A stretch of DNA of 46,556 nt, from contig MHXZ01000071.1 of NCBI GenBank assembly GCA_001825665.1, positions 1 to 46,556 on the forward strand, written 5' to 3'. The translations under genes and the position numbers were made by a program. Of this stretch, positions 23,796 to 32,468 are shown piece by piece (positions within the stretch are counted from its first letter, which is position 1; each line of letters begins with the position of its first letter). The notes under the pieces are model-generated. The model saw nothing but the letters and a program-made list of their open reading frames with translations. It ran no database searches and was not told where the DNA came from. The stretch comes from Planctomycetes bacterium GWF2_41_51 (GTDB taxonomy: Bacteria > Planctomycetota > Phycisphaerae > Sedimentisphaerales > UBA12454).

Positions 23796-25243
23796 TGTTC
23801 GGTTTTGGTAAGAAAAAAGTGCAGATAAATACCTCAGCGACAAATCCGCAGCGGATAAATGTGCGCGGACGCTATGATGCTGCCCAAAACTCGCCTGATA
23901 ACGCCCGGCACTGGGCAATGGCAGATTCGTTTAGTCCTGATCTTGCTGCAAGTCCGCAGGTTCGCGCCACACTTCGCAATCGCTCTCGATATGAAGTTGC
24001 AAATAATAGCTATGCAAAAGGCATGGTTTTGACACTGGCCAATGATTGTATTGGAACCGGGGCCAGATTGCAGATGCTAACAGCCGATGACGAGGCAAAT
24101 AAAACAATTGAGCGAATGTTTTCCGAATGGGCTGATGAAATTTGTCTGGCATCGAAGCTTCGAACCGCTCGCATGGCGCGTGCGGTAGATGGTGAAACAT
24201 TTTGTATAAAAACTCACAATCCAAAGCTTAGGTCACCTATAAAACTTGATCTAAAAATTGTAGAGGCCGAGCAGATTACAACACCATGGCAGAAAATCTC
24301 TAGCCTATCGTCCAATCAGGCCGATGGTATCGAGTTTGACCAGTACGGAAATCGAAGTTTGTATTATATCTTGAAGCAGCATCCATGTTCAGCCGGTCAA
24401 TTTCTTAATCCAGGATACGATATTGTTGCCGCTGAAAATGTAATGCATCTTTACCGAGTTGATAGAGCCGGGCAAAATCGGGGCATTCCGGAAATTACAC
24501 CCGCCCTACCGTTATTTGCTCAGCTTCGAAGATATACGCTGGCAGTAATTTCCGCAGCGGAAACTGCTGCTGATTTCGCAGCGGTTCTTTATACCGATTC
24601 ACCTGCAAATGGTGAAGCCGATAATGTAACCCCGCTTGATACCGTTAACCTTGACAAAAATATGGCGACAACGCTCCCACACGGCTGGAAGCTTGGCCAA
24701 ATCGAGGCAAATCAGCCAATAACAACTTATGCGGAATTCGTGCGGGCACTGCTTAACGAGATCGCTCGCTGCATGAATATCCCCCTGGGTGTGGCCATCG
24801 GCAATAGTTCACAATATAACTACGCCAGCGGCAGGCTCGATTATCAGATGTACGGTAAAACCATTGATGTTGATAGAAGCGATATTGAACTGACGATACT
24901 CGACCGGATTTTGATGCAGTGGCTTGATATGGCAATCCTTGTCGGATCACCTATGCCGCTTTCAATTCGCGCAATTCAATCTTACCCGCACAAATGGTTC
25001 TGGGATGGCAGAGAACATGTCGATCCCGCCAAAGAAGCTAATGCCCAGGAAACTCGCCTGAAAAGTAATACTACCACATTGGCAGAAGAGTATGCCAAAC
25101 AAGGTAAAGACTGGCGTCAGGAACTTGACCAGCGGGCAATAGAAGTTGCTTACTGTAAATCAAAAGGTCTTATGCTGGAAGAGGCGTTGCCAGATAAAAA
25201 TACTTCAACAGCGGTAATGGAGGATGAAGATGACCAGAAATAA
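23795..25243 (+). CDS. Portal protein, lambda gpB family
   Basis: This protein forms the ring at the packaging vertex through which DNA enters and leaves the capsid. Over 482 residues it shows the lambda-type portal pattern: RYDAAQNSPDNARHWAMAD near residue 27, RNRSRYEVANNSYAKGMVLTLANDCIG (62-88), the clip/stem region with YRVDRAGQNRGIPEI and, near 315, CMNIPLGVAIGNSSQYNYAS. The C-terminus is acidic. It overlaps the next gene by 20 bp. Confidence 0.92.
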   Translation: MFGFGKKKVQINTSATNPQRINVRGRYDAAQNSPDNARHWAMADSFSPDLAASPQVRATLRNRSRYEVANNSYAKGMVLTLANDCIGTGARLQMLTADDEANKTIERMFSEWADEICLASKLRTARMARAVDGETFCIKTHNPKLRSPIKLDLKIVEAEQITTPWQKISSLSSNQADGIEFDQYGNRSLYYILKQHPCSAGQFLNPGYDIVAAENVMHLYRVDRAGQNRGIPEITPALPLFAQLRRYTLAVISAAETAADFAAVLYTDSPANGEADNVTPLDTVNLDKNMATTLPHGWKLGQIEANQPITTYAEFVRALLNEIARCMNIPLGVAIGNSSQYNYASGRLDYQMYGKTIDVDRSDIELTILDRILMQWLDMAILVGSPMPLSIRAIQSYPHKWFWDGREHVDPAKEANAQETRLKSNTTTLAEEYAKQGKDWRQELDQRAIEVAYCKSKGLMLEEALPDKNTSTAVMEDEDDQK

Positions 25244-27158
25244 TGAAACAAATATTGATCTGAATTTAATTTGCGAAGAAATGCTGCTCAATATCCAGGC
25301 AGCAAATGCTGAATCAAAGAACCGAACATTCAATATGGTTGCATATACCGGCGGTCAGATGCGTGTAATGGGTTGGTACGATCCTGTGGTCGTTGATCTT
25401 TTCGGCCTGAAAGTTAATTCACAATCCAAACCTATATTTTTTGGTCATGAGCAGGATTTGGATTCCTTGGTGGGACAGACTGATTTGATAAAAGTTGAAG
25501 CAGGTCAGCTGATTGCCTCAGGTGATATCCTTGGCGAATCAGACCGCGTCAAACAAATATTATCGCTTGCAGATAAAGGATTCAAATGGCAGGCGAGTAT
25601 CGGAGCCCGTGCAGAGAAATCAGAGCGGCTCGCAGAAGACCAGACAGCCAAAGTAAATGGCCGACAGGTAACTGGTCCTGCGACTATTGTCCGTAAGGCA
25701 ACGCTTGGTGAAATAAGTTTTGTAATGCTTGGCGCAGATGACCAAACATCGGCCCAGATAGCGGCCAATAAACAGAGTTTTAAGGAGCTTTTTACCATGG
25801 CTAATGAAGTAAAAGATGAAACAAAAGAAGTTAATGCAGCAAATACAGTTCCCGATATTACAGCCGAAATCAGGGCTAAGGCATCGATCGAACTGACGCG
25901 TATTGCAGAGGTTCGCAAAGCTGCCGCAGGTAACAGCGAAATTGAAGCTAAGGCAGTTGCCGAAGGCTGGGATGTCGATAAGACAAAACTTAGAGTGCTC
26001 GAAGCAAACCTCGCCAAAGCCCCGGCAGTTGGCAGTGAAATGCGCCTCGATGCAAAAATGATCGAAGCGGCGGCATGTCTGTCAGCAAGTGTACCGGAGC
26101 AGACTGTGCTTAAAGTTTATGGCGAGCAGGCAACAAATCAGGCCGAAAAATACCGCAGAATCGGTATTCAGGATTTGTTCAGATTGGCTGCAAAGGCAGA
26201 AGGAATCGAACTGCCTTCAATGATAGCTGATAAAAACGGCTTTATTCGTGCTGCATTTTCGACGGTAAGTTTGCCAAACATTCTCAGCAATGTGGCAAAT
26301 AAGATATTGCTCGATGCATATCTTCATCAGGAAAATTCCTGGCGGCCGATTGTCAAAGTTTCCAGTGTAAACGATTTTAAAACGCATTCGAGATACAGGC
26401 TCACAGACAATATGCAGTTTGTGAAAGTCGGCGCTGATGGTGAGTTGAAACATGGTAAACTTGGTGAGCAGGTTTATACACAAAAAGCTGAAACAAGCGG
26501 CATTATGTTCTCATTGAATCGCCAGACGATTATAAATGATGATATGAGCGCGTTTGCTGATATTCCGAGGATGCTTGGTATCGGCGCAGCTGATGCGATA
26601 AGCGATGCGGTATGGGCATTGATTATGGCTGGTACGCTTTATTCAACAAATCCAACCGGGTACAAGGCAAATTACGCTACCGGAGCGGCAACGGCACTGT
26701 CAGTTGCGGCTTTAACAGCGGCGGAACTATTATTCCTCAACCAGCAGAAACCAAACGGTAAACCGCTTGGCCTTAGACCAAAGTACCTGGTTGTTCCAAA
26801 TGCCCTCAAAGTAACAGCGCAGCTTCTGATGACGAGCATTAAATTAAATGAGGCTGCAACCGCAGGATCACCTGTTCCGGAGGATAATCCTCATGTTGGT
26901 CAATATGAGGTGATTCCAAGTTCGTGGCTCGGTAATACTACAATTGCAGGTAATAGTACCAAGGCATGGTATATGTTCGCTGATCCTGCCAGACTCGCAT
27001 CCTATGAAATTGCATTCCTCAATGGTGTTGAAAATCCAACCATTGAATCAGCTGATGCGGATTTCAATACGCTGGGCATGCAGTTTAGAGGCTATATCGA
27101 TTTCGGTGTAGCAGTCCAGGACCCAAGAGCCAGTGTAAAACTCAAGGGTGAAGCGTAA
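25224..27158 (+). CDS. Prohead protease / major capsid protein fusion
   Basis: The 644-residue product joins two head functions. Residues of about 30-190 resemble a Mu-type prohead protease (FGHEQDLDSLVGQTD, then KGFKWQASIGARAEKSE and TLGEISFVMLGAD). Residues of about 200-300 are a charged helical scaffold-like segment (ELTRIAEVRKAAAGNSEIEAK). The rest is a capsid protein of the Mu gpT type (NDFKTHSRYRLTDNM, then LNRQTIINDDMSAFADIPRM and ending FGVAVQDPRASVKL). Protease-capsid fusions occur in several phages. A strong internal start at 25797 could also make the scaffold-plus-capsid part alone (453 residues). It overlaps the portal gene by 20 bp. Confidence 0.85.
   Translation: MKMTRNNETNIDLNLICEEMLLNIQAANAESKNRTFNMVAYTGGQMRVMGWYDPVVVDLFGLKVNSQSKPIFFGHEQDLDSLVGQTDLIKVEAGQLIASGDILGESDRVKQILSLADKGFKWQASIGARAEKSERLAEDQTAKVNGRQVTGPATIVRKATLGEISFVMLGADDQTSAQIAANKQSFKELFTMANEVKDETKEVNAANTVPDITAEIRAKASIELTRIAEVRKAAAGNSEIEAKAVAEGWDVDKTKLRVLEANLAKAPAVGSEMRLDAKMIEAAACLSASVPEQTVLKVYGEQATNQAEKYRRIGIQDLFRLAAKAEGIELPSMIADKNGFIRAAFSTVSLPNILSNVANKILLDAYLHQENSWRPIVKVSSVNDFKTHSRYRLTDNMQFVKVGADGELKHGKLGEQVYTQKAETSGIMFSLNRQTIINDDMSAFADIPRMLGIGAADAISDAVWALIMAGTLYSTNPTGYKANYATGAATALSVAALTAAELLFLNQQKPNGKPLGLRPKYLVVPNALKVTAQLLMTSIKLNEAATAGSPVPEDNPHVGQYEVIPSSWLGNTTIAGNSTKAWYMFADPARLASYEIAFLNGVENPTIESADADFNTLGMQFRGYIDFGVAVQDPRASVKLKGEA
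25782..25799 (+). promoter_or_regulatory. Internal ribosome-binding site and in-frame start
   Basis: AAGGAG (25782-25787), nine bases, then ATG 25797 lie inside and in frame with the protease-capsid gene, giving a product from Met192 (MANEVKDETKEVN). The site falls at the boundary between the protease and scaffold-like regions, as with the nested scaffold gene of lambda. Confidence 0.6.
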
Positions 27159-27204
27159 TACTCAACGTTTTTAAAAGTACATAAATTTTCTCGGAGACAT
27201 AACA

Positions 27205-27951
27205 ATGGCATATTCAGTTAATTTTTCTCAGGATGGTAAATCCATCGATTATACCCCGGCAGCTGCGATTTCAGGCGGCGAGCTTGTAGTGCTTGGCGGC
27301 ATGGTTGGAATTTCAAAATCAGATATTGCAGCAGGCGTTTTAGGCGCATTGTGCATTGAAGGTATCTTTGCAGTTCCTAAAAAGAATGAAACGTTTGCTG
27401 AAGGTCTTCCTGTCTGGTTCGATGCAGATGGCAATCCTCAGGATGGCGTTGCAGGAAGCGGCGCTGCAACACAAATTGGCGGCGATGCCCAGGCAGTTGG
27501 CGATATTCTGCTTGGCTCATGCGTTGTTGATGCGGCGGCAGCTGATACATGCAGCTATATTAAAATCAATAAGTTCGATCCTCGTATTCCGACATTTGCA
27601 GGGGCTGCTCGAATCACCAAGGCAGCAAATGCGAATGCGGCAGTAACCGAATCGGGCGTCTGTTACGATTGCACAGTTGATACTGTAGTTATTACTCTGC
27701 CTGCAACGGCTGTCGGTTTGGAATTTACTGTTATGAATACAGCAGCCGATGGAGCAGCGCTTGTCGAAGTGGATTTTCAGGCGGTAGACAAAAATCTCGG
27801 CGGTTTGGGTATTGCAGCAGGCGGTGATGGTAAGAAGCTCTCTAATACCAAGCTAACTGCAAAGAAAGGTGACTTTATTACATTTGCCGCTGACGGTACT
27901 GATGGTTATCGCATTAAAGCAATTCGCGGAACATGGGCACAGGAAGCATAA
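27205..27951 (+). CDS. DUF2190 capsid decoration-like protein
   Basis: The 248-residue product begins with the DUF2190 pattern (ISGGELVVLGGMVGISKSDIAAGVLGALCIEGIFAVPK), a small beta-barrel found next to capsid genes and regarded as head decoration. Its C-terminal half (residues of about 130-245) is an additional beta-rich domain, with VTESGVCYDCTVDTVVITLPATAV and GDFITFAADGTDGYRI. This is probably surface exposed. GGAG precedes the start. The next gene's ATG overlaps its stop. Confidence 0.8.
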   Translation: MAYSVNFSQDGKSIDYTPAAAISGGELVVLGGMVGISKSDIAAGVLGALCIEGIFAVPKKNETFAEGLPVWFDADGNPQDGVAGSGAATQIGGDAQAVGDILLGSCVVDAAAADTCSYIKINKFDPRIPTFAGAARITKAANANAAVTESGVCYDCTVDTVVITLPATAVGLEFTVMNTAADGAALVEVDFQAVDKNLGGLGIAAGGDGKKLSNTKLTAKKGDFITFAADGTDGYRIKAIRGTWAQEA

Positions 27952-28304
27952 TGACTAATCTTTTGAAACGCGGAATTGAATTTTTAGCTGATAAGCTCAA
28001 AGCTTATGCTTCCCAGACGGTAATTTACAAACGGGGCGCAGATACAGTTACTATCTGCGCTACGTTTGGAAAAACAAATTACCAGATAGAAGATGATTCG
28101 GGCTTAAAGATTGGCGGCGAGATAACGGATTTTTTATTTTCCCCATCAGATTTAATTATTGATGGATTATTAACGCTGCCAAAGGCAGGTGATCAAATCC
28201 AAACGGATTCGGCAATATACGAAGCACAATTTATTGGCGATGGCTGCTGGTGTTACAGCGATCCTTACAGAAAAATGATCCGGCTTCACACAAAGGAAAT
28301 ATAA
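27951..28304 (+). CDS. Head completion/joining protein candidate
   Basis: This 117-residue protein is not firmly recognised. Its position after the decoration protein, and a beta-rich core (TVTICATFGKTNYQIED, then TLPKAGDQIQTDSAIYEAQ) rich in turns, fit the small head-completion proteins that bridge portal and tail. The start ATG overlaps the upstream stop (TAATG); an earlier in-frame ATG at 27933 would lie inside the previous gene. Confidence 0.6.
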   Translation: MTNLLKRGIEFLADKLKAYASQTVIYKRGADTVTICATFGKTNYQIEDDSGLKIGGEITDFLFSPSDLIIDGLLTLPKAGDQIQTDSAIYEAQFIGDGCWCYSDPYRKMIRLHTKEI

Positions 28305-28655
28305 ATGTCTCTGACAACTAAGATAGTTTTATCGGCGGTTCCATTTTATATGCTTGCATCCGGGGCGAATCAGGCAAATGAAGTTGTTACTATTGCTGAT
28401 CAGTTCATGAAATATGGTGAGCTGGGCCTTTGTTTTGCATTGGTTGCGTACCTTATGTACAGCAATTACTGCCTTGTTGCCTCGCTTCAAAAACTTATCA
28501 AGGAAAAAAGTTTACAAGAGGAACGATTGATTACTGCCTTGCAGACATTTTGCGCGGTTTGCCGGGAACGGCCATGTCTGATCGATGCAAATGCATTTAA
28601 GATTGATAATCCGGATGGAATAGCTGCTCTGCAAAGACAGGAGGATGACAAATGA
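28305..28655 (+). CDS. Membrane protein in the head-tail operon, holin-like topology
   Basis: The 116-residue product has an N-terminal hydrophobic or signal segment (IVLSAVPFYMLASGA). A membrane helix follows (LGLCFALVAYLMYSNYCLVASL), then a charged helix (KLIKEKSLQEERLITALQ). A Cys-containing tail (CAVCRERPC) ends the protein. A membrane helix followed by a charged cytoplasmic helix is seen in BhlA/UviB-type holins, but there is no sequence-level proof. It begins directly after the previous stop and overlaps the next start by 4 bp. Confidence 0.55.
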   Translation: MSLTTKIVLSAVPFYMLASGANQANEVVTIADQFMKYGELGLCFALVAYLMYSNYCLVASLQKLIKEKSLQEERLITALQTFCAVCRERPCLIDANAFKIDNPDGIAALQRQEDDK

Positions 28656-29074
28656 ACGTAATCGATCTTGCCGACCAGGTAGCAGTGTCTCTTAACTCTG
28701 AAAACTATAATTTGAGCTTTATTGCTGTAAGGACACTCTTTCCTTTTTTCGAACTAAAAGATCTGGCAACTCTGCATGTTACAGTTGTTCCTAAGAGCAT
28801 AAATATTGAATCTGCAAGTCGAAGCAGCAATGAATATCAGTACCAGGTAGATATTGCGATTCAAAAAGCCGTAAAATCGCCTGATGATCTGGAAGTTAAT
28901 TCTTTGATGGATCTGGCTACAGATATCGCTAAAAGTTTTCGCGGCAAAGTTTTTCAGAATCTTGGCACAGTGTGCTTTAAACAATCGATTGATCCGTTGT
29001 ATTCGGTTGAGCATATTCAGCCGCCATCTGTTTTTACGAGCGTTGTAACATTAAATTTTAAAGTTATTGAATAA
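28652..29074 (+). CDS. Tail terminator/completion protein candidate
   Basis: The 140-residue product has the length and strand-helix pattern of tail terminator proteins. It has an N-terminal helix (VIDLADQVAVSLN), a central strand with VTVVPKSINIESASRSSNEYQYQVDIAIQKA, a helix (SLMDLATDIAKSFRG), and ends in VFTSVVTLNFKVIE, where many gpU/gp10-like proteins end on a strand. Position before the tail tube genes supports it. Inferred by fold pattern and order only. Confidence 0.6.
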   Translation: MNVIDLADQVAVSLNSENYNLSFIAVRTLFPFFELKDLATLHVTVVPKSINIESASRSSNEYQYQVDIAIQKAVKSPDDLEVNSLMDLATDIAKSFRGKVFQNLGTVCFKQSIDPLYSVEHIQPPSVFTSVVTLNFKVIE

Positions 29075-29085
29075 GGAATAATCTA

Positions 29086-29391
29086 ATGCCACTACCAATT
29101 ACAAAACCCCAGGAAATTCAGCAGCCAAACGCTATTTATGTACCTCAGATAATCTTGCAGACAAATATCAGTAATGGTCAATTAACAGCGTCGGCCATAA
29201 TCACTCTCATGCCTGCAAAATGCGAAAATAATATTTGGACTGAAACAGGTGGCACTGCAAAAACAATCTTCATTCCTAATGTTTTGAATCTCGAAAGTGA
29301 TATTTCTGATTTGCAGCCTTCTGCCGATGAGTTATTTAATGGCTTTCTAAGCGTAATAGGCCAGATTAATTCCGTTCGAAGGGTACTTTAA
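29086..29391 (+). CDS. Hypothetical virion-operon protein, 101 aa
   Basis: Not recognised. The product is beta-rich with a Pro-rich N-terminus (ITKPQEIQQPNAIYVPQ), then QLTASAIITLMPAKCENNIWTE and a final helix (SADELFNGFLSVIGQI). No export signal or membrane segment. It is probably a minor virion or assembly protein by location, with 11 bp from the preceding stop and 4 bp to the next start. Confidence 0.55.
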   Translation: MPLPITKPQEIQQPNAIYVPQIILQTNISNGQLTASAIITLMPAKCENNIWTETGGTAKTIFIPNVLNLESDISDLQPSADELFNGFLSVIGQINSVRRVL

Positions 29392-29395
29392 ACAA

Positions 29396-30325
29396 ATGAC
29401 TACCTGGTATGCACAAGCTATAGGAGCACATTTATCTGAAACTGATAGATGGAATTCTATTCCATCCGGAACCGGAGAGTTTCTGGACATTGATGCAGGT
29501 GGACTTGGTATCAATGATATAATTTGTGCAAATGGCAAGACATCTCTAATTATAGATAGAGATGTAACATGTGCAAGGATTTCAAATGGTTTTGAAGGTA
29601 CAGGAATAGTAAATGGCAATTTCTTTGTGCAGGAAGATCATACGTTAAACTGTGATATAAAAACAGGCTCTGCAACTTGCCTGATACTTTCAAGTTCAGA
29701 AATACCGTTTACTGTTACAATAAACGGTACAATCTATGGTGCAACAAGCGGCAGCAGTGTCTATGCAGTACATCAAGGTATCAGGGCATCTGTTGTCATA
29801 AATGGTAATATTATTGGTACAACCAGTATGCCATCTTTCAGCAGCCACAGTGTTTATATAAACAATCCAATTGGAACTGCCATTATTACAGGTAATATTA
29901 TTGGCGGCAGTGGCTCAAGCTGTACTGGTGTTTATGTCTATGCCACTGGTGCTACCACGATATATGGCAATATCACAGGTGGGCAGATGTCTGCCGGGGT
30001 GTGGATAGCTGCAACCGGGCCTTGTACTATCCGAAATGGCACAATATCAGGTGGAACAATGGCAACGGCATACGGCATAAATTTAAATACTGGCGCGGCT
30101 TGCTACTGTCAAAATACAAATTTCATTACGACAGCAGCGCCATTTGCTCATGGTGCGGTTTTAAATACAGATGGATGTAATAGCAGTAATTTTGTTGGGA
30201 TTGGTAATAGTGTTTTCGGTTTCAGACTTGCCCCGACTGAGGTGCTTAAGGGAGTTAATCATGCTGGTCTGGTAGGTACACTTGCTGCAGCAAGTCCATT
30301 TAGAAGATTAAATAGATTGGTGTAA
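29396..30325 (+). CDS. Beta-helix-like virion protein, adhesin candidate
   Basis: The 309-residue product contains repeated short strands rich in Asn, Gly, Thr and Ile (TINGTIYGATSG, VINGNIIGTTSM, IITGNIIGGSGS, TIYGNITGGQMS, RNGTISGGTM). This periodicity indicates a right-handed parallel beta-helix, the fold of many phage tailspikes and surface adhesins. No hydrolase residues stand out. The C-terminus (AAASPFRRLNRLV) is short and basic. A fibre or capsid-surface receptor-binding role is inferred. It lies ahead of the tail tube gene rather than with the tail tip, which is unusual for a tailspike and leaves head-surface display possible. Confidence 0.6.
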   Translation: MTTWYAQAIGAHLSETDRWNSIPSGTGEFLDIDAGGLGINDIICANGKTSLIIDRDVTCARISNGFEGTGIVNGNFFVQEDHTLNCDIKTGSATCLILSSSEIPFTVTINGTIYGATSGSSVYAVHQGIRASVVINGNIIGTTSMPSFSSHSVYINNPIGTAIITGNIIGGSGSSCTGVYVYATGATTIYGNITGGQMSAGVWIAATGPCTIRNGTISGGTMATAYGINLNTGAACYCQNTNFITTAAPFAHGAVLNTDGCNSSNFVGIGNSVFGFRLAPTEVLKGVNHAGLVGTLAAASPFRRLNRLV

Positions 30326-30326
30326 T

Positions 30327-30821
30327 ATGAATAACATTAGAAATAATTCAGGTTGGCAATTATTGCGTACAGTTGAGGCGGTTGATAATCCGGCCCTGGC
30401 TGCAAATACTTTCGATAGTAAACCTGTATATGCTCAGGGCATAAACGCAAATGTTATCAGGGGTTTGGAACTTATCCTTGCAGCAATTGGCGATGAAAAC
30501 GGCACCGTAGGAGTTCGTCTCTGGGGCGGAAGGAATGTAGATAGCGGCCCGGCGCAGCTTATCGCGGATATCACATTTACATTGGGCACAATGGCGTGTA
30601 ATAAAGATCCGCAAATCCAACAAGCAACTACTTTGACGCGGTACGCCGATTCAGCCGCGATTACTCCATATTGGCCTACAGATATTAAGGCTGTAAATAG
30701 CGGAAATAATTTGTTGTGTACCATAAGTTTTGATGGTCTGGATATCGCATGGATTGCGGCGGAAGTAATTTCACTTACCAATGTGACACGCGCGGATGTA
30801 TTTTTTGGATATTTCAGTTAA
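30327..30821 (+). CDS. Hypothetical virion protein, 164 aa
   Basis: Not recognised. The product is beta-rich with jelly-roll-like alternation (SGWQLLRTVEAVDNPALAAN, then GTVGVRLWGGRNVDSGPAQ and AWIAAEVISLTNVTRADVFF). It is one base from the preceding beta-helix gene, so the two may be co-assembled as a fibre and its attachment. The next gene starts directly after its stop. Confidence 0.55.
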   Translation: MNNIRNNSGWQLLRTVEAVDNPALAANTFDSKPVYAQGINANVIRGLELILAAIGDENGTVGVRLWGGRNVDSGPAQLIADITFTLGTMACNKDPQIQQATTLTRYADSAAITPYWPTDIKAVNSGNNLLCTISFDGLDIAWIAAEVISLTNVTRADVFFGYFS

Positions 30822-31274
30822 ATGGCAAAATCGGTATCAAATTTTGGTCAGTCAATTTGCAAAGTAAAAACTTTGTTCTTCGATAGTTCGATTGTAGCTA
30901 AAGCGGTAGATTCAGCAACGCGGAAAGTCCTAAACCGAATTGGCGGAATGATAAGGCTCACCGCTCGAAGGTCTATTAAGAAAGCACCTTCCCATACCGC
31001 AGTAAGTAAACCCGGCAAGCCGCCATTTAGTCATACCGGTTTATTGCGAAATTATATCTATTATTCGTTCGATCAGCAGACAAGGTCAGTTGTAGTTGGA
31101 CCTGTAGCATTAAATGCCAAGGGTAAAAATGTACCGCATATACTTGAATACAGCGGCACTGCAAAAATAAAAGGTAAGAATGTTCATATCGCTGCACGGC
31201 CATATATGGGACCGGCATTAAAGGTAAGTCAGCCCCGAATGGCAGCTTTATGGAAAAATAGTGTTCATAAATAA
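30822..31274 (+). CDS. HK97 gp10-like neck/tail-completion protein
   Basis: The 150-residue product has the gp10-like pattern: an N-terminal helix with GGMIRLTARRSIKKAP, then KPGKPPFSHTGLLRNYIYYS and a C-terminal RPYMGPALKVSQPRMAALWK. The motif of a Pro-Gly loop, then HTG-L-R and finally RP-F/Y-x-x-PAL is typical of these proteins, which connect head and tail. It is strongly basic. Position before the tail tube gene agrees. Confidence 0.8.
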   Translation: MAKSVSNFGQSICKVKTLFFDSSIVAKAVDSATRKVLNRIGGMIRLTARRSIKKAPSHTAVSKPGKPPFSHTGLLRNYIYYSFDQQTRSVVVGPVALNAKGKNVPHILEYSGTAKIKGKNVHIAARPYMGPALKVSQPRMAALWKNSVHK

Positions 31275-31294
31275 CAAACTTAAGGAGTTTTAAA

Positions 31295-31738
31295 ATGTCA
31301 GTAGATTTTATTTTAGGAATGAATGCAAAGCTTTACCAGGGAGCAAACGATGCAGCCCTGGCAGAGCTTACGGAAGTTGGCAATGTAAAGGATTTGACGG
31401 TTTCTCTTTCAGCTGGTGAGGCAGATGTGACCACCAGGTCAAATTCAGGATGGCGGGCAACTGCACCTACACTTCGCGAATGCGAACTTAATTTTAAGAT
31501 GCAGTGGAAACCATCGGATACTGTTTTTGCCGCGATAAAGACTGCGTTTTTAACATCAGCAACGATATGCCTGGCATGTCTGACTGATGCAAAAGATGCG
31601 GCGGGAGCCAGCGGGCCGCATGGCAATTTTGCTATAACTAAATTCGATCGCTCAGAAGCACTTGAAGAGTCGATCAGCGTCGATGTAACCGTCAAAATGA
31701 GTAAATATATCGCATGGGTCGATATTGCAGGAGCATAA
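31295..31738 (+). CDS. Major tail tube protein
   Basis: The 147-residue protein begins FILGMNAKLYQGANDAALAELTEVGNVKDL, then SLSAGEADVTTRSNSGWRATAPT and an ending YIAWVDIAGA. This is the pattern of small siphophage tail tube subunits that stack into the tube around the tape measure. A strong AAGGAG precedes the start. The next two genes are the tail assembly chaperone pair and then the tape measure, the canonical order. Confidence 0.85.
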   Translation: MSVDFILGMNAKLYQGANDAALAELTEVGNVKDLTVSLSAGEADVTTRSNSGWRATAPTLRECELNFKMQWKPSDTVFAAIKTAFLTSATICLACLTDAKDAAGASGPHGNFAITKFDRSEALEESISVDVTVKMSKYIAWVDIAGA

Positions 31739-31740
31739 AT

Positions 31741-32190
31741 ATGAAAACATTTACAGATAACGCAACGCGGGTCTGGACGATTTCACTTACAATTGATAGT
31801 GTAAAAAGGGTTCGGGATTTACTAAATGTAAATCTCCTGGAACCTGAATCGGGCAATCCGCCCCTGCTTACCCGCATAGCCAGCGATGAAATACTTCTCT
31901 GCGACATTATTTTTTGCCTGGTAAAACCGCAGGCCGATGCACTGGGAGTTACTGATTCGCAGTTTGGCCAGGCCCTGGGTGGTGATGTAATACTTGCTGC
32001 GCAAACAGCTTTTTATGAGGAACTTATTGATTTTTTCCAGAAACGGGGCAGAACCGATCGGGCCAAAGCAGCTCTGACCCAGCAGAAAATGATCAATATG
32101 GCAATAGAGGCAGTGACAAACAATCTAAGTCAAGTCGATCTCGACAAGGAGCTGGTGAAAATAATGTCTGGCGGACAATCTATACCTTAG
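31741..32190 (+). CDS. Tail assembly chaperone, upstream (gpG-like) part
   Basis: The 149-residue, mostly helical product (SLTIDSVKRVRDLLNVNLLEP, then LLCDIIFCLVKPQADALGVTD and FGQALGGDVILAAQTAFYEEL) lies between tail tube and tape measure genes, where the gpG/gpGT chaperone pair is found. It starts two bases after the tube gene stop. Part of the ribosomes probably shift into the -1 frame before its stop to make a longer product with the next frame. Confidence 0.75.
   Translation: MKTFTDNATRVWTISLTIDSVKRVRDLLNVNLLEPESGNPPLLTRIASDEILLCDIIFCLVKPQADALGVTDSQFGQALGGDVILAAQTAFYEELIDFFQKRGRTDRAKAALTQQKMINMAIEAVTNNLSQVDLDKELVKIMSGGQSIP
32031..32037 (+). promoter_or_regulatory. Candidate -1 slippery heptamer
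   Basis: T TTT TTC lies with the correct phase in the chaperone frame (GAT TTT TTC CAG). The -1 frame is open from here through 32468. Another, non-canonical A-rich spot (GTG AAA ATA ATG, 32155-32166) is nearer the end of the gene, where such shifts usually occur, so which site is used is uncertain. Confidence 0.4.
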
Positions 32191-32198
32191 CAGGTCTT

Positions 32199-32468
32199 TT
32201 GGGTATTGATCCGGGTCCATTTTCACTACGTGAACTTTGGTGGATGAGCGAGGCAATTGAGTTTCGAGACAAAACCGAATGGAATAGAATTTCGGCATTG
32301 ATGGCCTTGCTGTGCAATATCAATCGTGACCCAAAAAGAACAAAGTCATTTAGCCCGGCTGATTTTAATCCATATATGCAAAAGCAGGCCGCCAGGCAAA
32401 ATGTCATCGAAGTAAAAGACAGCCAATCTAAGGCATTATTTAAAGAAGCTTTCGAAGGAAGAAAATAA
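32199..32468 (+). CDS. Tail assembly chaperone, downstream (T) part, probably made by frameshift
   Basis: The first usable start is TTG 32199. However, the recognisable domain begins earlier in the same frame (VWRTIYTLAGLLG from about 32166), with no start codon there. It continues IDPGPFSLRELWWMSEA, the pattern of chaperone T parts. That argues for expression as a -1 fusion with the preceding gene, as in the lambda G/GT pair. From TTG the frame encodes 89 residues. It overlaps the tape measure ATG by one base. Confidence 0.7.
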   Translation: MGIDPGPFSLRELWWMSEAIEFRDKTEWNRISALMALLCNINRDPKRTKSFSPADFNPYMQKQAARQNVIEVKDSQSKALFKEAFEGRK

